In this document: in pieces, positions 14,859-24,179 of the stretch
Position numbering within the stretch: the first letter of the stretch is position 1
Layout of the letters: every line of letters begins with the position of its first letter
Origin: Microbacterium halotolerans
GTDB taxonomy: Bacteria > Actinomycetota > Actinomycetes > Actinomycetales > Microbacteriaceae
Length of the DNA stretch: 64,000 nucleotides
Direction: 5' to 3'
Assembly: GCF_003569805.1 (NCBI RefSeq)
Contig: NZ_KZ984051.1
Coordinates: 1,405,606 to 1,469,605, forward strand
Translations under genes and position numbers: made by a program
The notes under the pieces: model-generated
What the model saw: only the letters and a program-made list of their open reading frames with translations
Database searches by the model: none
Told to the model about the DNA's origin: nothing

Positions 14859-15882
14859 CTACGGGTGCTTTGTGCCGCGCTGGCTCTGGCGCAGCACCCA
14901 AGCGAGCTCCTCGAGGTCGCGGTGCGGGTTCCCGCTGGACTGCAGCACGACGTCGCCGCCGATCAGCGATGCCGCCATACCTGGTGTGATCGGCTGTGAA
15001 CTGCTTCCGCGTACGTCCCCGTCAGCGAATCGTCCCGCAGTGCCTGGAATGTACGTCCCACCGAACTCATCAGCTACAACGTGCATGATCTGCTCGGAAC
15101 AAACGCGCTTCGCCGGTGACAGAGGGATGTACGCTTCTCCACCGGTCTCGTCCTCCGCCCACACGCGCCACTCGCCTGCGCGTGCGATCTCAGCAACGTG
15201 ATGTTCGCTGACGCTTCCGTTCGCATGGTCGAGACGATGCCGCCGTCGGCTTTCGTGAGTCCGCCTGTACCGCCGATACCGGTCGCGATCTGCACCTTCT
15301 TGGTGGAGTTCAAGGCGATGAACCGGTCGATTGCTGACTGTGCGATTGTCGTGTCTGCCGTGACCTTGATGTTCTCCTCTTCGGGGATTCGGTTCGATGC
15401 GTCCGCGACATCCTCGAGCTGGCCGACGACCTCGCCGGTGGGGCCGTACATCTTCTTGGCTCAGGCCTTCGACTTGTCGGGCACGACGCCCATCTGCGTG
15501 AGCATGTCGACGATCCGGCCCGGCCGGTGTTGTAGGCCGCTGTCGCGTCTTCGACGGTGCCGCCGTTCTCGAGGACTGCTAGGACCGGTTCTTTCGCTGT
15601 CTGCTCGATTCCCGCGAACGTGTCGCGCATCTCGATGCCCGCGTTCGACGTGCCGTGCATCGCCTCCTGGCCGTCGTGCCCGGCCGCGATGAACTCCTCC
15701 AGGTCGGCCACGGAGTCGTTGATGGCCTGTTTCAGGTTGTCCTGCGTCTGCTGCACGCCGTACGCCTCGGTCGAGAAGTGCCGGAAAACTGGCCTGCCGA
15801 TTGCATGAACAGGATCCTTGCACCGACGCATGGCGCCATGCACGCTTCGGGAGGCCACAGTCGTAGCCGCCGGGTAGCGCAC
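14859..15882 (-). pseudogene. decayed 3' part of a phage tail tape-measure gene
   Basis: Read leftward, three pieces join: AINDSVADLEEFIAAGHDGQ...ATAAYNTGR; then IVDMLTQMGVVPDKSKA with a TGA at 15461-15463 and AKKMYGPTGEVVGQLEDVAD; then HHVAEIARAGEWRVWAEDET and GGEAYIPLSPAKR to the stop at 14859. The last segments match the C-terminal end of actinophage tape-measure proteins. Lesions are a frameshift near 15525, an in-frame stop at 15461 and a frameshift near 15218. No other structural phage genes remain. Confidence 0.75.
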
Positions 15883-15926
15883 TTTACGCGCGCCGGAAGT
15901 TAACGACGCCAGTCCAGAGGGTTGCC

Positions 15927-15945
15927 CTACCGGTAGTTCGTGAAC
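15927..15945. other. attR within the end of yajQ
   Basis: CTACCGGTAGTTCGTGAAC covers the last codons and stop of yajQ and is identical to 7580-7598. The element supplied this version of the gene end, restoring a YajQ of normal length. Confidence 0.85.
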
Positions 15946-16415
15946 TGCAGGTCGACGTCGAGGTCCATTGACTTGAGCAGCTGGATGACCTCCTGAAGGT
16001 CGTCGCGCTTCTTGCTCGAGACGCGCACCTCGTCGCCCTGGATCTGCGCCTTCACGCCTTTGGGGCCCTCGTCGCGGATGATCTTCGTGATCTTCTTGCC
16101 GTTCTCCTGATCGATGCCGTCCTTCAGTGACGACACGATGCGGTACTCCTTGCCGCTGGAGTACGGCTCACCGGCTTCGAGACTCTTCAGCGAGATGCCG
16201 CGCTTGATGAGCTTCGACTGGAAGACGTCGAGTGCGGCCGTTGCGCGGTCTTCGCTGTTCGCCTTGATCAGGATCTGCTCGCCGCTCCACGCCACCGAGG
16301 TCTCCGTGCCGCGGAAGTCGTAGCGCTGCTCCACCTCTTTGCGCGCCTGGTTGAGGGCGTTGTCGGCCTCCTGCTGATCCACCTTCGAGACGATGTCGAA
16401 CGAACTGTCCGCCAT
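15927..16415 (-). CDS. yajQ: YajQ family nucleotide-binding protein
   Basis: The 162-residue protein starts [20 protein letters not shown], has the RYDFRGT motif and ends VDLQFTNYR, full length for the family. YajQ-type proteins have two ferredoxin-like domains and bind nucleotides; some bind cyclic di-GMP, and the precise role is open. GGAGGT 8 bases before the ATG supports the start. The last residue and stop come from the integrated element; the displaced native end (Leu-stop) is at 5857. Confidence 0.95.
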   Translation of the reverse strand: MADSSFDIVSKVDQQEADNALNQARKEVEQRYDFRGTETSVAWSGEQILIKANSEDRATAALDVFQSKLIKRGISLKSLEAGEPYSSGKEYRIVSSLKDGIDQENGKKITKIIRDEGPKGVKAQIQGDEVRVSSKKRDDLQEVIQLLKSMDLDVDLQFTNYR

Positions 16416-16516
16416 AGGTCGGCACCTCCGTGTCGGGGGCTTGCGCCCATCCGGTTTAGTGGCCATCAGCCTACCGAGTGCCCGCGGCATCAGCCCACTG
16501 CCCGGCGCGACCTTCT

Positions 16517-16562
16517 TACAATGGCCGTGGCCCGGATGATCCGAAGCGGATGAGGAGTGCGC
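16517..16562 (+). promoter_or_regulatory. promoter and ribosome site of the FBP gene
   Basis: TACAAT (16517-16522) is a strong -10. GAGGAG ends 5 bases before the ATG at 16563, so this gene, unlike several neighbours, has a conventional leader. Confidence 0.65.
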
Positions 16563-17051
16563 ATGCGGCCGATGACCGAGAACGAACTGTTCGACTCGTT
16601 CGTGAACGCCACGGACGATGAGTTGCGAGTGGCCACTGTGCCGCACGACTTCCCGCTCGTCGAGTGGGACCACACGGACTTCCTGGCCTGGGCTGACCCG
16701 CACGCTCGGGGGCGCGGGTACATCGCGGCCGAGGTCGACGGCGATGTGGCCGCGATCGTGCTCCGCCGCGCGCAGGGGACCTCCAGCGTGCACCAGTCGT
16801 TCTGCAACCTGTGCCGCACGATGCAGCCGGGCAATCAGGTCGCCCTGTTCACGGCCAGAAAGTCCGGAGAAGAGGGGCGGCACGGCGACAGCATCGGCAC
16901 GTACATCTGCTCCGACATGTCGTGCCACGAGAACGTCCGCCTCGCGATGCCGCTCGCCCCGAACGAGTACCGCACGAGCGTCGACATGAAGATCGACAAC
17001 ACCGCAGGCCGCGTCCGCGACTTCGTCGCGCAGATCGTTCGGAACGAATGA
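16563..17051 (+). CDS. FBP/FusB-type EF-G-binding zinc-finger protein
   Basis: The 162-residue protein has a helical N-terminal half ([20 protein letters not shown]) and a treble-clef zinc site formed by FCNLCRTM and [11 protein letters not shown]. This is the layout of FusB/FusC and the FBP_C family, which bind elongation factor G on the ribosome; FusB gives fusidic acid resistance. Resistance is not implied for this actinobacterial form. Divergent from yajQ. Confidence 0.85.
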   Translation: MRPMTENELFDSFVNATDDELRVATVPHDFPLVEWDHTDFLAWADPHARGRGYIAAEVDGDVAAIVLRRAQGTSSVHQSFCNLCRTMQPGNQVALFTARKSGEEGRHGDSIGTYICSDMSCHENVRLAMPLAPNEYRTSVDMKIDNTAGRVRDFVAQIVRNE

Positions 17052-17230
17052 ACAGAGTTCCGACATCCGGATCATGCTGCGTGAGCGCATCCGGATGTCG
17101 TCGGGCGTCATCTGCGGCGTGACTCCCGCGAATCGCCAGCTGGCCAGCCGATTTTTGGTGCGGACCTGGCGTGGGTAATATGGTTGATCGCGCCTCCGAT
17201 CGGCTGAACAAGTCGGTTGGGTGCGCACTC

Positions 17231-17315
17231 GGCGGGTTACCCGAGCGGCCAAAGGGGGCTGACTGTAAATCAGCTGGCACTGCCTACGGGGGTTCGAATC
17301 CCTCACCCGCCACCA
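17231..17315 (+). tRNA. tRNA-Tyr (GTA)
   Basis: Acceptor GGCGGGT pairs with ACCCGCC. Anticodon GTA sits in CTGACTGTAAATCAG, with a long variable arm as in a class II tRNA, and CCA is encoded (17313-17315). Confidence 0.95.
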
Positions 17316-17318
17316 AAG

Positions 17319-17358
17319 ATCCCTCACGATCAGGAGCATGCTCCGGATCGTGAGGGAT
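17319..17358 (+). terminator. terminator after tRNA-Tyr
   Basis: ATCCCTCACGATC (17319-17331) pairs perfectly with GATCGTGAGGGAT (17346-17358), followed by TT. Confidence 0.85.
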
Positions 17359-17482
17359 TTCGGTTCTGCGGGCGCGGGGCCTTCGACTCGGGAGGGCCGT
17401 TCTCCACAGGCGCACCGCGATGCGTCTCCACAGGGCGCAGTTCCCCATTCCGCATGGCATGGGCCCGTGACAGGATCGACGC

Positions 17483-18466
17483 ATGGACCAAGTTGAGCTG
17501 ACGTCACCGAAGCAGAGCATGTCGAAGCTCGTCCGCGGTGCGATCTACATCGCCATCGGGGCGCTCGTGCTCGCGGCGGTCGTATGCGTCGTCTGGGTGT
17601 TCATTCCCGATCAGGGCGACCTCATCGGCCGTGCGTTCGTCACCGTGCTCCTGCTCTCCGGCTTCTCGGGCGCCGTACTGCTCGACGCGAACCTCGCGAA
17701 CAGGCGCTCGGACTGGCTCGTGCTCGCGAGCACCGCGTCGTGGGTCATCGCGCTGCTCGTCGGCGCGTTCAAGATATGGGCGCCGCGCGGCGAGGAGGAG
17801 ACCTTCGCCTGGGAGGTCGTACGCCTGTGGGAGCTGCTGCTCGTCATCGGTCTGGTCCAACTGGCACTGCTGCATCAGCGGCTCTACTGGCGTGCGCATG
17901 CGCGCTACGTCACCGGGCTCACGCGCACGATCGCGATTGTGACGACCGTGTTCCTGATCGCGCTCGTCGGCAAGCTCACCTTCTACCTCGCCGTTCCGCA
18001 CCTGATTCACTTCAGCGACTGGTACTGGCGCGTCACGGTTGCGCTCGCGATCCTTGCGAGCGTCGGCACGCTTCTCGTGCCGTTGTTGAACGCTCTGTTC
18101 GCTCCGCGGCCGGTTCGTCCGATGGCGCCGAGTGCTCCGCCAAGCAGCGTACCCGGGGCACCGAGTGGGCAGCCTGCCGCGTCAGCTGGCGACCGTCAGC
18201 CGTGGCCGATGTTCCCCGACGGTCGCACGCCGCTGCCGTACCTGCCGAACGGACAGCCCGACTTCGCGGCTGCACAGACGGGCGTGCCATCACCCGGTGC
18301 GCAGTTCTGGGGTGCACCGCAGCAGCCCGCCCCCATGCAGCCGTCGCCGGTCCAGCAGCAGCCGCAGCCGCGTCAGGGCGGCGACGCGCAGGCCCCGGGG
18401 TCGATTCCTCCACGGCCTGCTCCGCCCGCGCCGTCGTCCGGTGTCGCACCGCCCGAGCACCGGTAG
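17483..18466 (+). CDS. polytopic membrane protein with Pro/Gln-rich tail
   Basis: The 327-residue protein has about six membrane helices in the first 210 residues. Then comes a disordered tail rich in Pro, Gln and Ala ([10 protein letters not shown]...) predicted cytoplasmic. CAGGAT 6 bases before the ATG gives the leaderless spacing. No family or function recognised. Confidence 0.65.
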   Translation: MDQVELTSPKQSMSKLVRGAIYIAIGALVLAAVVCVVWVFIPDQGDLIGRAFVTVLLLSGFSGAVLLDANLANRRSDWLVLASTASWVIALLVGAFKIWAPRGEEETFAWEVVRLWELLLVIGLVQLALLHQRLYWRAHARYVTGLTRTIAIVTTVFLIALVGKLTFYLAVPHLIHFSDWYWRVTVALAILASVGTLLVPLLNALFAPRPVRPMAPSAPPSSVPGAPSGQPAASAGDRQPWPMFPDGRTPLPYLPNGQPDFAAAQTGVPSPGAQFWGAPQQPAPMQPSPVQQQPQPRQGGDAQAPGSIPPRPAPPAPSSGVAPPEHR

Positions 18467-18476
18467 CGTAGGGAAC

Positions 18477-19265
18477 ATGGCGCACCTTTCAGACCTGCAG
18501 CAGTTGGCACGCGAGATCGCGATCGAAGCGGGTGACCTGGCGAAGCGTCGGCGTTCTGAAGGCGTGTCGATCGCCGCGAGCAAGTCGACGCTCGCGGACA
18601 TCGTGACCGAGGCCGACCGCGAGGTCGAAGCGCTGGTGAAGCAGCGCATCTCGGCTGTGCGGCCTGACGATGGGTTCCTCGGTGAGGAATCGGGGGAAGC
18701 CAGCGGTGACAGCGGCGTGACCTGGGTCGTCGACCCGATCGACGGCACCGTGAACTATGCGTTCGGAATGCCGACCTATGCAGTGAGCATCGCCGTCGTC
18801 GAGGGGAGCGACCCGCAGACCTGGCGCCCCTTGGTCGGAGTCGTGTATGCGCCCGCGCTGGGCGAGCTGTTCTCCGCCGCGGCAGGGGAAGGCGCATGGC
18901 TCGGGGAGGAGCGCCTCACCGTCACGGACGACGTGACGGCCGGAGCGCTGATCTCGACGGGGTTCGGCTACGACCCTGCATCGCACGCCGATCAGCTCGC
19001 CGTCGTGCAGCGAGTGATGCCGCTCGCACGCGACCTGCGCAGACTCGGCGCCGCGTCCCTCGATCTCGCCTACGTCGCCGCAGGGCGCATGGACGCTTAT
19101 TACGAGCGCGGCCTCAACCCGTGGGATTATGCGGCCGGTGCGCTTCTCGTGACGGAGGCTGGAGGCAGATTGGGGTGGCACGCTCCGGACGAACAGGACA
19201 GGGCGATGCTCGTCAGCGGCAGTCCTGCGATCTTCGACCGCCTGTACAAGACGGTCGCACCGTAG
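18477..19265 (+). CDS. inositol monophosphatase family protein
   Basis: The 262-residue protein carries the metal-binding motifs of the family: GEESGE, WVVDPIDGTVNY (the DPxDGT site) and NPWDYAAG. It hydrolyses phosphate from inositol-phosphate or a related sugar phosphate such as histidinol phosphate; the exact substrate cannot be told. TAGCGT (18464-18469) and 7 bases precede the ATG. It lies 11 bases after the previous gene but probably has its own promoter. Confidence 0.9.
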   Translation: MAHLSDLQQLAREIAIEAGDLAKRRRSEGVSIAASKSTLADIVTEADREVEALVKQRISAVRPDDGFLGEESGEASGDSGVTWVVDPIDGTVNYAFGMPTYAVSIAVVEGSDPQTWRPLVGVVYAPALGELFSAAAGEGAWLGEERLTVTDDVTAGALISTGFGYDPASHADQLAVVQRVMPLARDLRRLGAASLDLAYVAAGRMDAYYERGLNPWDYAAGALLVTEAGGRLGWHAPDEQDRAMLVSGSPAIFDRLYKTVAP

Positions 19266-19548
19266 GGCGCTCGGCCTTCGAGGCATTGGCAGGGCAAGGG
19301 TGAGGGTGCATCTGGACCGCCGTGCCCTGGCCGCGATGGAGAGCCGATCTGTGGACAACCGCCGGAACATTCATCCACACCCCGTGTCGGAAGTGGCAAT
19401 TCCCAGACGGACCCGTTAGCCTAGTTACCAGTTCGTTACCTTGTCCGTGATGGATCGCACGTGATCCTCACAACCCGAGGACGAGGCCGGACCTCCCCTT
19501 CTGAGCGCGGTACCCGTCGCGCCCGACCGAAAGACGCCGAGTACTCCC

Positions 19549-20724
19549 GTGCCTTCAGAAGCCATGACGACCGAGCAGCCCACCGGGCGCTCGGTCGGCG
19601 ACCCCGATGGCGATGTCGCGACGGCGACGAGCACGCCGCTGACCAGGCGTCAGCTGCGCGAGGCGGCGCGAGCCGCTTCGAGCCGTGCGGTGGCGGCAGA
19701 CGCGGCAACGACCGAGGTGGAACTCGACTCGGAACGCGACCCCATCGTCGCGGAGCCGGTCGCTGAGGCCTGTGAGGCCGCGGCACAGCAGGGCGCCGAC
19801 GCGTTCGAAGCCGCGGCGAAGGCGCTGAACTTCACGGGCGAGACATCGGTCATCGTCGATCGTGTGCAGACGCGAGCGACGGCCGGCCGGCGGAATGTGT
19901 CCGCGGATGCTGTTCGACCGGGCACACGTTCGCGTCGCATCATGACCACCGCGGCTGCATCCCTCAGCGCCATGGCTGCAGTCGGTCTGCTCGCCATTGG
20001 TCTGACGACCCCGCTCGGTGCGATTGTGGGCGCCCAGGAGAACGAGCCGACGGCTGCGGCGCTGTCGTCGTCTGACGCTGAGTCGGATGAAGGCGAGGAG
20101 ATCCAGGCCTTCGTCGCGGCGGAGGGCGCGCAGGCTCCGCAGCTCGACCGCATCGACGACTACGAGACCGCCAGCTTCGCCGACATGGCGGAGGTCGCAG
20201 GCATCGACACGGCTGGCGCGTTCTTCGCCAACGACCCGACGGCCGATATCCAGTGGCCGTTCGCCGCAGGAACGAGCATGAGTTACGGCTACGGCATGCG
20301 CTCAGGTCGCCTTCACGCCGGCATCGACTTCACTCCAGGCAGCGGCGCCCCGATCCAAGCGATCGCCGACGGCACAGTGCGAGTCGCCACAGAATCGGGC
20401 GGCGGCTACGGCGTGACCGTATACATCGATCACGTCGTCGACGGCGAGGTGATCACGAGTCACTACGCGCACATGCAGTACGGCTCGCTGCGCGTCACCG
20501 CGGGTCAGAAGGTCGAAGTGGGCGACGTTGTGGGCCTGACGGGCGACACCGGCCACTCGTTCGGTGCGCACTTGCACTTCGAGCTGCTGCGCGGCGAGGC
20601 GACGTTCGACCCGATGCCGTGGCTTCAAGAGCACGCGGGGACGCACTTCACGGACAGCGAATCGAAACCGGATGACGGCGATGTCGACTTCGCGAGCGAA
20701 GACTCCGAGAGCGACACGCAATAG
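19549..20724 (+). CDS. M23 family peptidoglycan endopeptidase, membrane-anchored
   Basis: The 391-residue protein has a charged cytoplasmic start, one membrane helix (about 140-160), a linker, and a C-terminal LytM domain. Zinc ligands are in GRLHAGIDF, HYAHM and HLHFE (the HxH motif). It cleaves peptide cross-links in the cell wall. The gene is preceded by about 280 bp without a gene; a TAGCCT box near 19418 leaves a roughly 120-base leader that includes GTTACC repeats and could be regulatory. The start may be GTG 19549 or ATG 19564. Confidence 0.85.
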   Translation: MPSEAMTTEQPTGRSVGDPDGDVATATSTPLTRRQLREAARAASSRAVAADAATTEVELDSERDPIVAEPVAEACEAAAQQGADAFEAAAKALNFTGETSVIVDRVQTRATAGRRNVSADAVRPGTRSRRIMTTAAASLSAMAAVGLLAIGLTTPLGAIVGAQENEPTAAALSSSDAESDEGEEIQAFVAAEGAQAPQLDRIDDYETASFADMAEVAGIDTAGAFFANDPTADIQWPFAAGTSMSYGYGMRSGRLHAGIDFTPGSGAPIQAIADGTVRVATESGGGYGVTVYIDHVVDGEVITSHYAHMQYGSLRVTAGQKVEVGDVVGLTGDTGHSFGAHLHFELLRGEATFDPMPWLQEHAGTHFTDSESKPDDGDVDFASEDSESDTQ

Positions 20725-20793
20725 TCCGACTCGATTGGCGGGATCATCCGGCCGAGTGATAAACTTTCCTGGTTGCGCCGAGAGGCGAAACAC

Positions 20794-20865
<72 letters not shown>

Positions 20866-20889
20866 CGCAGCATCCGTCGGATGCCGTGC

Positions 20890-20963
20890 GGCAGGGTAGC
20901 TCAGTTGGTGAGAGCGCACGACTCATAATCGTGAGGTCGCGGGTTCAAGCCCCGCTCCTGCTA
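20890..20963 (+). tRNA. tRNA-Met (CAT)
   Basis: Anticodon CAT lies in CGACTCATAATCG and the T-arm is GCGGG/CCCGC. The acceptor has G-T pairs at both ends. The first pair is a wobble rather than an initiator mismatch pattern, so elongator Met (or Ile2) is more likely. CCA is not encoded. Confidence 0.9.
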
Positions 20964-20977
20964 CAGAACGTCAGATC

Positions 20978-21003
20978 AGCCCCGGTTTTTGCCGGGGCTT
21001 TTC
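20978..21003 (+). terminator. terminator of the tRNA operon
   Basis: AGCCCCGG (20978-20985) pairs with CCGGGGCT (20992-20999), followed by TTTT; a textbook rho-independent site. Confidence 0.9.
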
Positions 21004-21078
21004 GCCGCCCTGCCGTCATGCGTCAGAGGATCACGGGTTCTCGGGGAGATCCCGGCACGCTCGCAGTAGCCTTTGGGC

Positions 21079-22224
21079 ATGCGTCGTGCCTCGGTGGCGG
21101 TGGCCGCCCTCTTGTCTGCCGGTCTGCTCTTCGGATGTGCGCCGAACGGCGCCTCCGCCCCCGAGACGCCGTTGCCTGAGACCTCGAGCCCGACGCCCAA
21201 CCCGAGCCCCACGCCCACGGCGTCGCCGGCAGAGCAGGCCGTTGCCGAGATGTCGACCGAGGAGCAGGCCGCGAGCGTTGTGATGGGCACTGTCGCCACG
21301 ACCGACACGACCACGCTGCACGACTACATGGCGCACGGCTACGGCGGCTTCATCCTGATGTCCGAGAACGTGCCGGCCACTGCGGACGAGCTTCGCGCCG
21401 TGACCTCATCGCTCGTCGTCGACGAAGCCATGCCGCCGCTGATCGCCATCGACCAGGAAGGCGGCGTCGTCTCCCGCCTGCCCTGGGACGACGCCGCCAC
21501 CGCGCAGACGCTGCAGTCGAGCCCGGCATCCGAGGCTCAGTCAGCGTTCGACCGGCGAGGCGAACTCGTCGCCGAGGCTGGAGCCAACGTGAACTTCGGC
21601 ATCGTCGCCGATGTTCCGGCCGACACCGCTTCGTTCATCGCGCCGCGGGCGCTCGGCACGGATCCGGCATCTGCTGCCGAGCGCGTCGCCGGCGCAGTCG
21701 AGGGCGAGACCTCGCACGTGTACTCGACCTTGAAGCACTTCCCTGGCCACGGAGCGGCCCCCGGAGACTCGCACCAGAGCATCCCGTCGACGACGCTCAG
21801 CCTCGACGACTGGCATGAGGCGGATGCCGTGCCGTTCGAAGCGGGCATCGATGCGGGCGCCGAACTGCTCATGTTCGGACACCTCGCCTACACCTCGGTC
21901 GATGAGACGCCGGCGTCGCTGTCGGCACGGTGGCACGAGATCGCGCGCGATGAGCTCGGCTTCGACGGCGTCATGATCACCGACGACCTCGGTATGCTCG
22001 CCTCATCCGGAGACGCCGCCTACGCCGATCCGGTCGCGAACGCCGTGGCTGCGATCGCCGCAGGCAACGATATGGTGCTGATGATCGCGACCTCCACACC
22101 CGATACAGCGGGAGCTATCGCCGACGGCATCGCACAGGCGGTGGAGGCAGGGGAGCTGCCGGCCGACAGACTCCGCGACGCTGCCGAGCACGTCGCGGCG
22201 CTCCGTCTCGACGCGGCGGAATAG
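21079..22224 (+). CDS. glycoside hydrolase family 3 lipoprotein (NagZ-like)
   Basis: The 381-residue protein has a lipobox (LLFGC) and a Pro/Ser/Thr linker. Its GH3 domain carries IAIDQEGGVVSRL, KHFPGHG and the nucleophile region GVMITDDLGM. These are the beta-N-acetylhexosaminidase signatures, pointing to cleavage of N-acetylglucosamine from cell-wall fragments outside the membrane. TAGCCT (21067-21072) plus 6 bases before the ATG gives a leaderless start. Confidence 0.88.
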   Translation: MRRASVAVAALLSAGLLFGCAPNGASAPETPLPETSSPTPNPSPTPTASPAEQAVAEMSTEEQAASVVMGTVATTDTTTLHDYMAHGYGGFILMSENVPATADELRAVTSSLVVDEAMPPLIAIDQEGGVVSRLPWDDAATAQTLQSSPASEAQSAFDRRGELVAEAGANVNFGIVADVPADTASFIAPRALGTDPASAAERVAGAVEGETSHVYSTLKHFPGHGAAPGDSHQSIPSTTLSLDDWHEADAVPFEAGIDAGAELLMFGHLAYTSVDETPASLSARWHEIARDELGFDGVMITDDLGMLASSGDAAYADPVANAVAAIAAGNDMVLMIATSTPDTAGAIADGIAQAVEAGELPADRLRDAAEHVAALRLDAAE

Positions 22225-22277
22225 ACCGCCGTTCGCTCAGCGAACTGCGCACGCTTTCGACATCCGGGCGTTGAAAC

Positions 22278-22313
22278 CTGCGCATCTCGGCGAGAAGTGC
22301 GCATCTCGGCAGC
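22278..22313. repeat. dispersed intergenic repeat, copy 1
   Basis: Contains GCGCATCTCGGCGAGAAG followed by GTGCGCATCTCGGCAGC (22297-22313). The 17-mer is identical to 60846-60862, where it also has a perfect inverted partner. Confidence 0.75.
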
Positions 22314-22350
22314 TGGGGTGGCGCCAGGGGGCGCGGTGTAGCGTGAGCGG

Positions 22351-23136
22351 GTGACGCACGAAGACATACGAACGCCCAGAAGGTACGTCGCGCTCGTGGT
22401 GATCGGGCTGGTCGCCGGGTTCATGTCCGGACTGTTCGGGGTCGGCGGGGGCGTGCTCATCGTGCCGCTGCTGGTGATGTTCGTCGGCTTCGGGCAGAAG
22501 CGGGCGGCGGGGACATCCGGCGCACTGATCGTCGTCACCGCGGCGGTCGGAGTCGTCTCGTACGCGGCTCACGGGAACGTCGACTGGTTCGTCGCCGTGC
22601 TGCTCGCCGCGGGAGGAGTGGCGGGTGCTCCGATCGGCGCGCACCTGCTGCACCGGTTCAACGAGGCAGTCGTGCGCTGGGTCTTCGTCGGGTTCCTGGC
22701 GGTGGTCATGATCAGTCTCATCTTCATCGTGCCGGATCGCGGCGCAGTGGTGCCGATCGACATCTGGCTCGGCGCCGCACTGGTGGCGATCGGATTCGTC
22801 ACCGGCATCCTGTCCGGTCTGATCGGCGTCGGCGGCGGCATCGTCGTCGTGCCCGTGCTGATCGTCGTCTTCGGCGCCAGTGATCTCGTCGCCAAGGGCA
22901 CGTCGCTGCTGATGATGATCCCGACCACGCTGGTCGCCGGGTGGCGCAACTTCCGCAACGGCAACGTCGACCTCGTCTCCGCCGTGACGGTGGCCCTCGC
23001 CACTGTCGTCACCACCCCGTTCGGCGCGATCGCAGCGGGCATGCTCGATCCGCAGACTGCCAACTGGGTGTTCATCGCGTTCCTGGCGGTGATCGCCGTG
23101 CAGATGGTCGTTCGTGCGATCCGTGCCGCCCGCTGA
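22351..23136 (+). CDS. TauE/SafE family transporter
   Basis: The 261-residue protein has about eight membrane helices and the duplicated motif FMSGLFGVGGGVLIVPLL / ILSGLIGVGGGIVVVPVL of the TauE/SafE family. Members export sulfite, sulfoacetate or other organic anions; the substrate is not predictable here. GTG start with TAGCGT (22339-22344) 6 bases upstream. Confidence 0.9.
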   Translation: MTHEDIRTPRRYVALVVIGLVAGFMSGLFGVGGGVLIVPLLVMFVGFGQKRAAGTSGALIVVTAAVGVVSYAAHGNVDWFVAVLLAAGGVAGAPIGAHLLHRFNEAVVRWVFVGFLAVVMISLIFIVPDRGAVVPIDIWLGAALVAIGFVTGILSGLIGVGGGIVVVPVLIVVFGASDLVAKGTSLLMMIPTTLVAGWRNFRNGNVDLVSAVTVALATVVTTPFGAIAAGMLDPQTANWVFIAFLAVIAVQMVVRAIRAAR

Positions 23137-23319
23137 CGCGCAGCGCGCACCGGGGGCGCCTCTTCCGCCGCGATCGACGCGCGATGACAGATCCGCGGGT
23201 TCGCGGCCGATACGAGTTCGGGCGGAAAGCTCTGTCGACGTTCCTTGTCGGTCGCGGCGAATGGCGTTCGCGAGTTGAGCCGACAGGGCATACTGATCCG
23301 CGGCGGATAGGATCGAGGA

Positions 23320-23766
23320 GTGGCAGTCAATCCTGATCTGACAGAGCGCGAGTTCGCGCCGACGGCACCGTATCTCGTCGGCCGGGAGAAGGTGCGCGAG
23401 TTCGCCCGCGCCGTGTGCGCCGAGGCCGATGTGCACCACGACGTCGAAGCCGCTCGCCGGGCGGGATACGCCGACGTCGTCGCGCCGCCGACCTTCGCGA
23501 TGGTGATCCAGGACCTCACGCTCCAGCAGCTCCTCGGCGACCCGACCGCCGGCATCGTGCTCGAGCGCACTGTGCACGCCGAGCAGAAGTTCCGCACCAC
23601 CCGCCCGATCGTCGCGGGCGACGAACTGACGGCGACCCTGTCGGTCACGGGCATCCGCACCGTCGGCGGCAACGCCATGATCACCAGCGAGGCAGAGATC
23701 GTCGACGCCGACGGGCGCCACGTCGTCACCGCTGTATCCGTACTTCTCGTGGGGGCTGAGGAATGA
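23320..23766 (+). CDS. (3R)-hydroxyacyl-ACP dehydratase, HadA-like (MaoC N-type) subunit
   Basis: The 148-residue hotdog-fold protein begins EFAPTAPYLVGREKVREFA, the N-terminal MaoC form that lacks the catalytic Asp/His pair. It pairs with the HadB-like subunit encoded by the overlapping next gene to form an enoyl hydratase/dehydratase of fatty acid synthesis. TAGGAT (23308-23313) and 6 bases before the GTG indicate a leaderless start. The HadA-HadB-MurB order is common in actinobacteria. Confidence 0.88.
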   Translation: MAVNPDLTEREFAPTAPYLVGREKVREFARAVCAEADVHHDVEAARRAGYADVVAPPTFAMVIQDLTLQQLLGDPTAGIVLERTVHAEQKFRTTRPIVAGDELTATLSVTGIRTVGGNAMITSEAEIVDADGRHVVTAVSVLLVGAEE

Positions 23767-24179
23767 GTTTCGAGGTCGGCCAGATCGTCGCAGAGCGCAC
23801 CGTGCGCCTGACGCGCGAGTCACTCGTGCGCTACGCAGGGGCATCCGGGGACTTCAACCCGATCCACTACCGCGATGACGTCGCCGCACGGGTCGGGCTT
23901 CCCGGCGTGCTCGCGCACGGCATGCTCACCATGGGCATCGGCGCCTCGGTCGTCACCGACGCCGTCGGCGACCCGGCCCGCATCATCGACTACGGGGTGC
24001 GCTTCACCAAGCCCGTCGTGGTCGATCCGGATGACGGTGCTGAGGTCCGCTACGAGGCCAGAGTCGCCAAGGTCGACGACGGCATCGCGCGCATCGACCT
24101 GACCGTCACCTTCGGTGACGCGAAGGTGCTCGCCAAGGCCCAGGCGAACGTGCGGTTCGACGAGGCCGCGCAGGCGTGA
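23763..24179 (+). CDS. (3R)-hydroxyacyl-ACP dehydratase, HadB-like (MaoC) subunit
   Basis: The 138-residue protein has the hydratase-2 motif GDFNPIHY with catalytic Asp and His, and GVLAHGMLTMG. It supplies the active site of the HadAB heterodimer. It overlaps both neighbours by 4 bases (ATGA before, GTGA after), so all three genes are coupled. Confidence 0.9.
   Translation: MSFEVGQIVAERTVRLTRESLVRYAGASGDFNPIHYRDDVAARVGLPGVLAHGMLTMGIGASVVTDAVGDPARIIDYGVRFTKPVVVDPDDGAEVRYEARVAKVDDGIARIDLTVTFGDAKVLAKAQANVRFDEAAQA

Noticed and set aside
17231..17315. tRNA-Tyr as the island attachment site
   Set aside because: The repeats map to the end of yajQ, not to the tRNA; no tRNA fragment is found at the other border.
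15927..17507. A 526-codon version of yajQ
   Set aside because: The extension runs through the FBP gene and tRNA-Tyr; the family start with ribosome site is at 16415.
19418..19548. Leader of the M23 gene as a c-di-AMP (ydaO) riboswitch
   Set aside because: Gene context and leader length fit, but I could not place the conserved aptamer segments by eye; a covariance search would decide.
22237..23844. A 535-codon minus-strand frame opposite the TauE and HadA genes
   Set aside because: Low-complexity Asp/His/Arg translation, antisense to clear genes.
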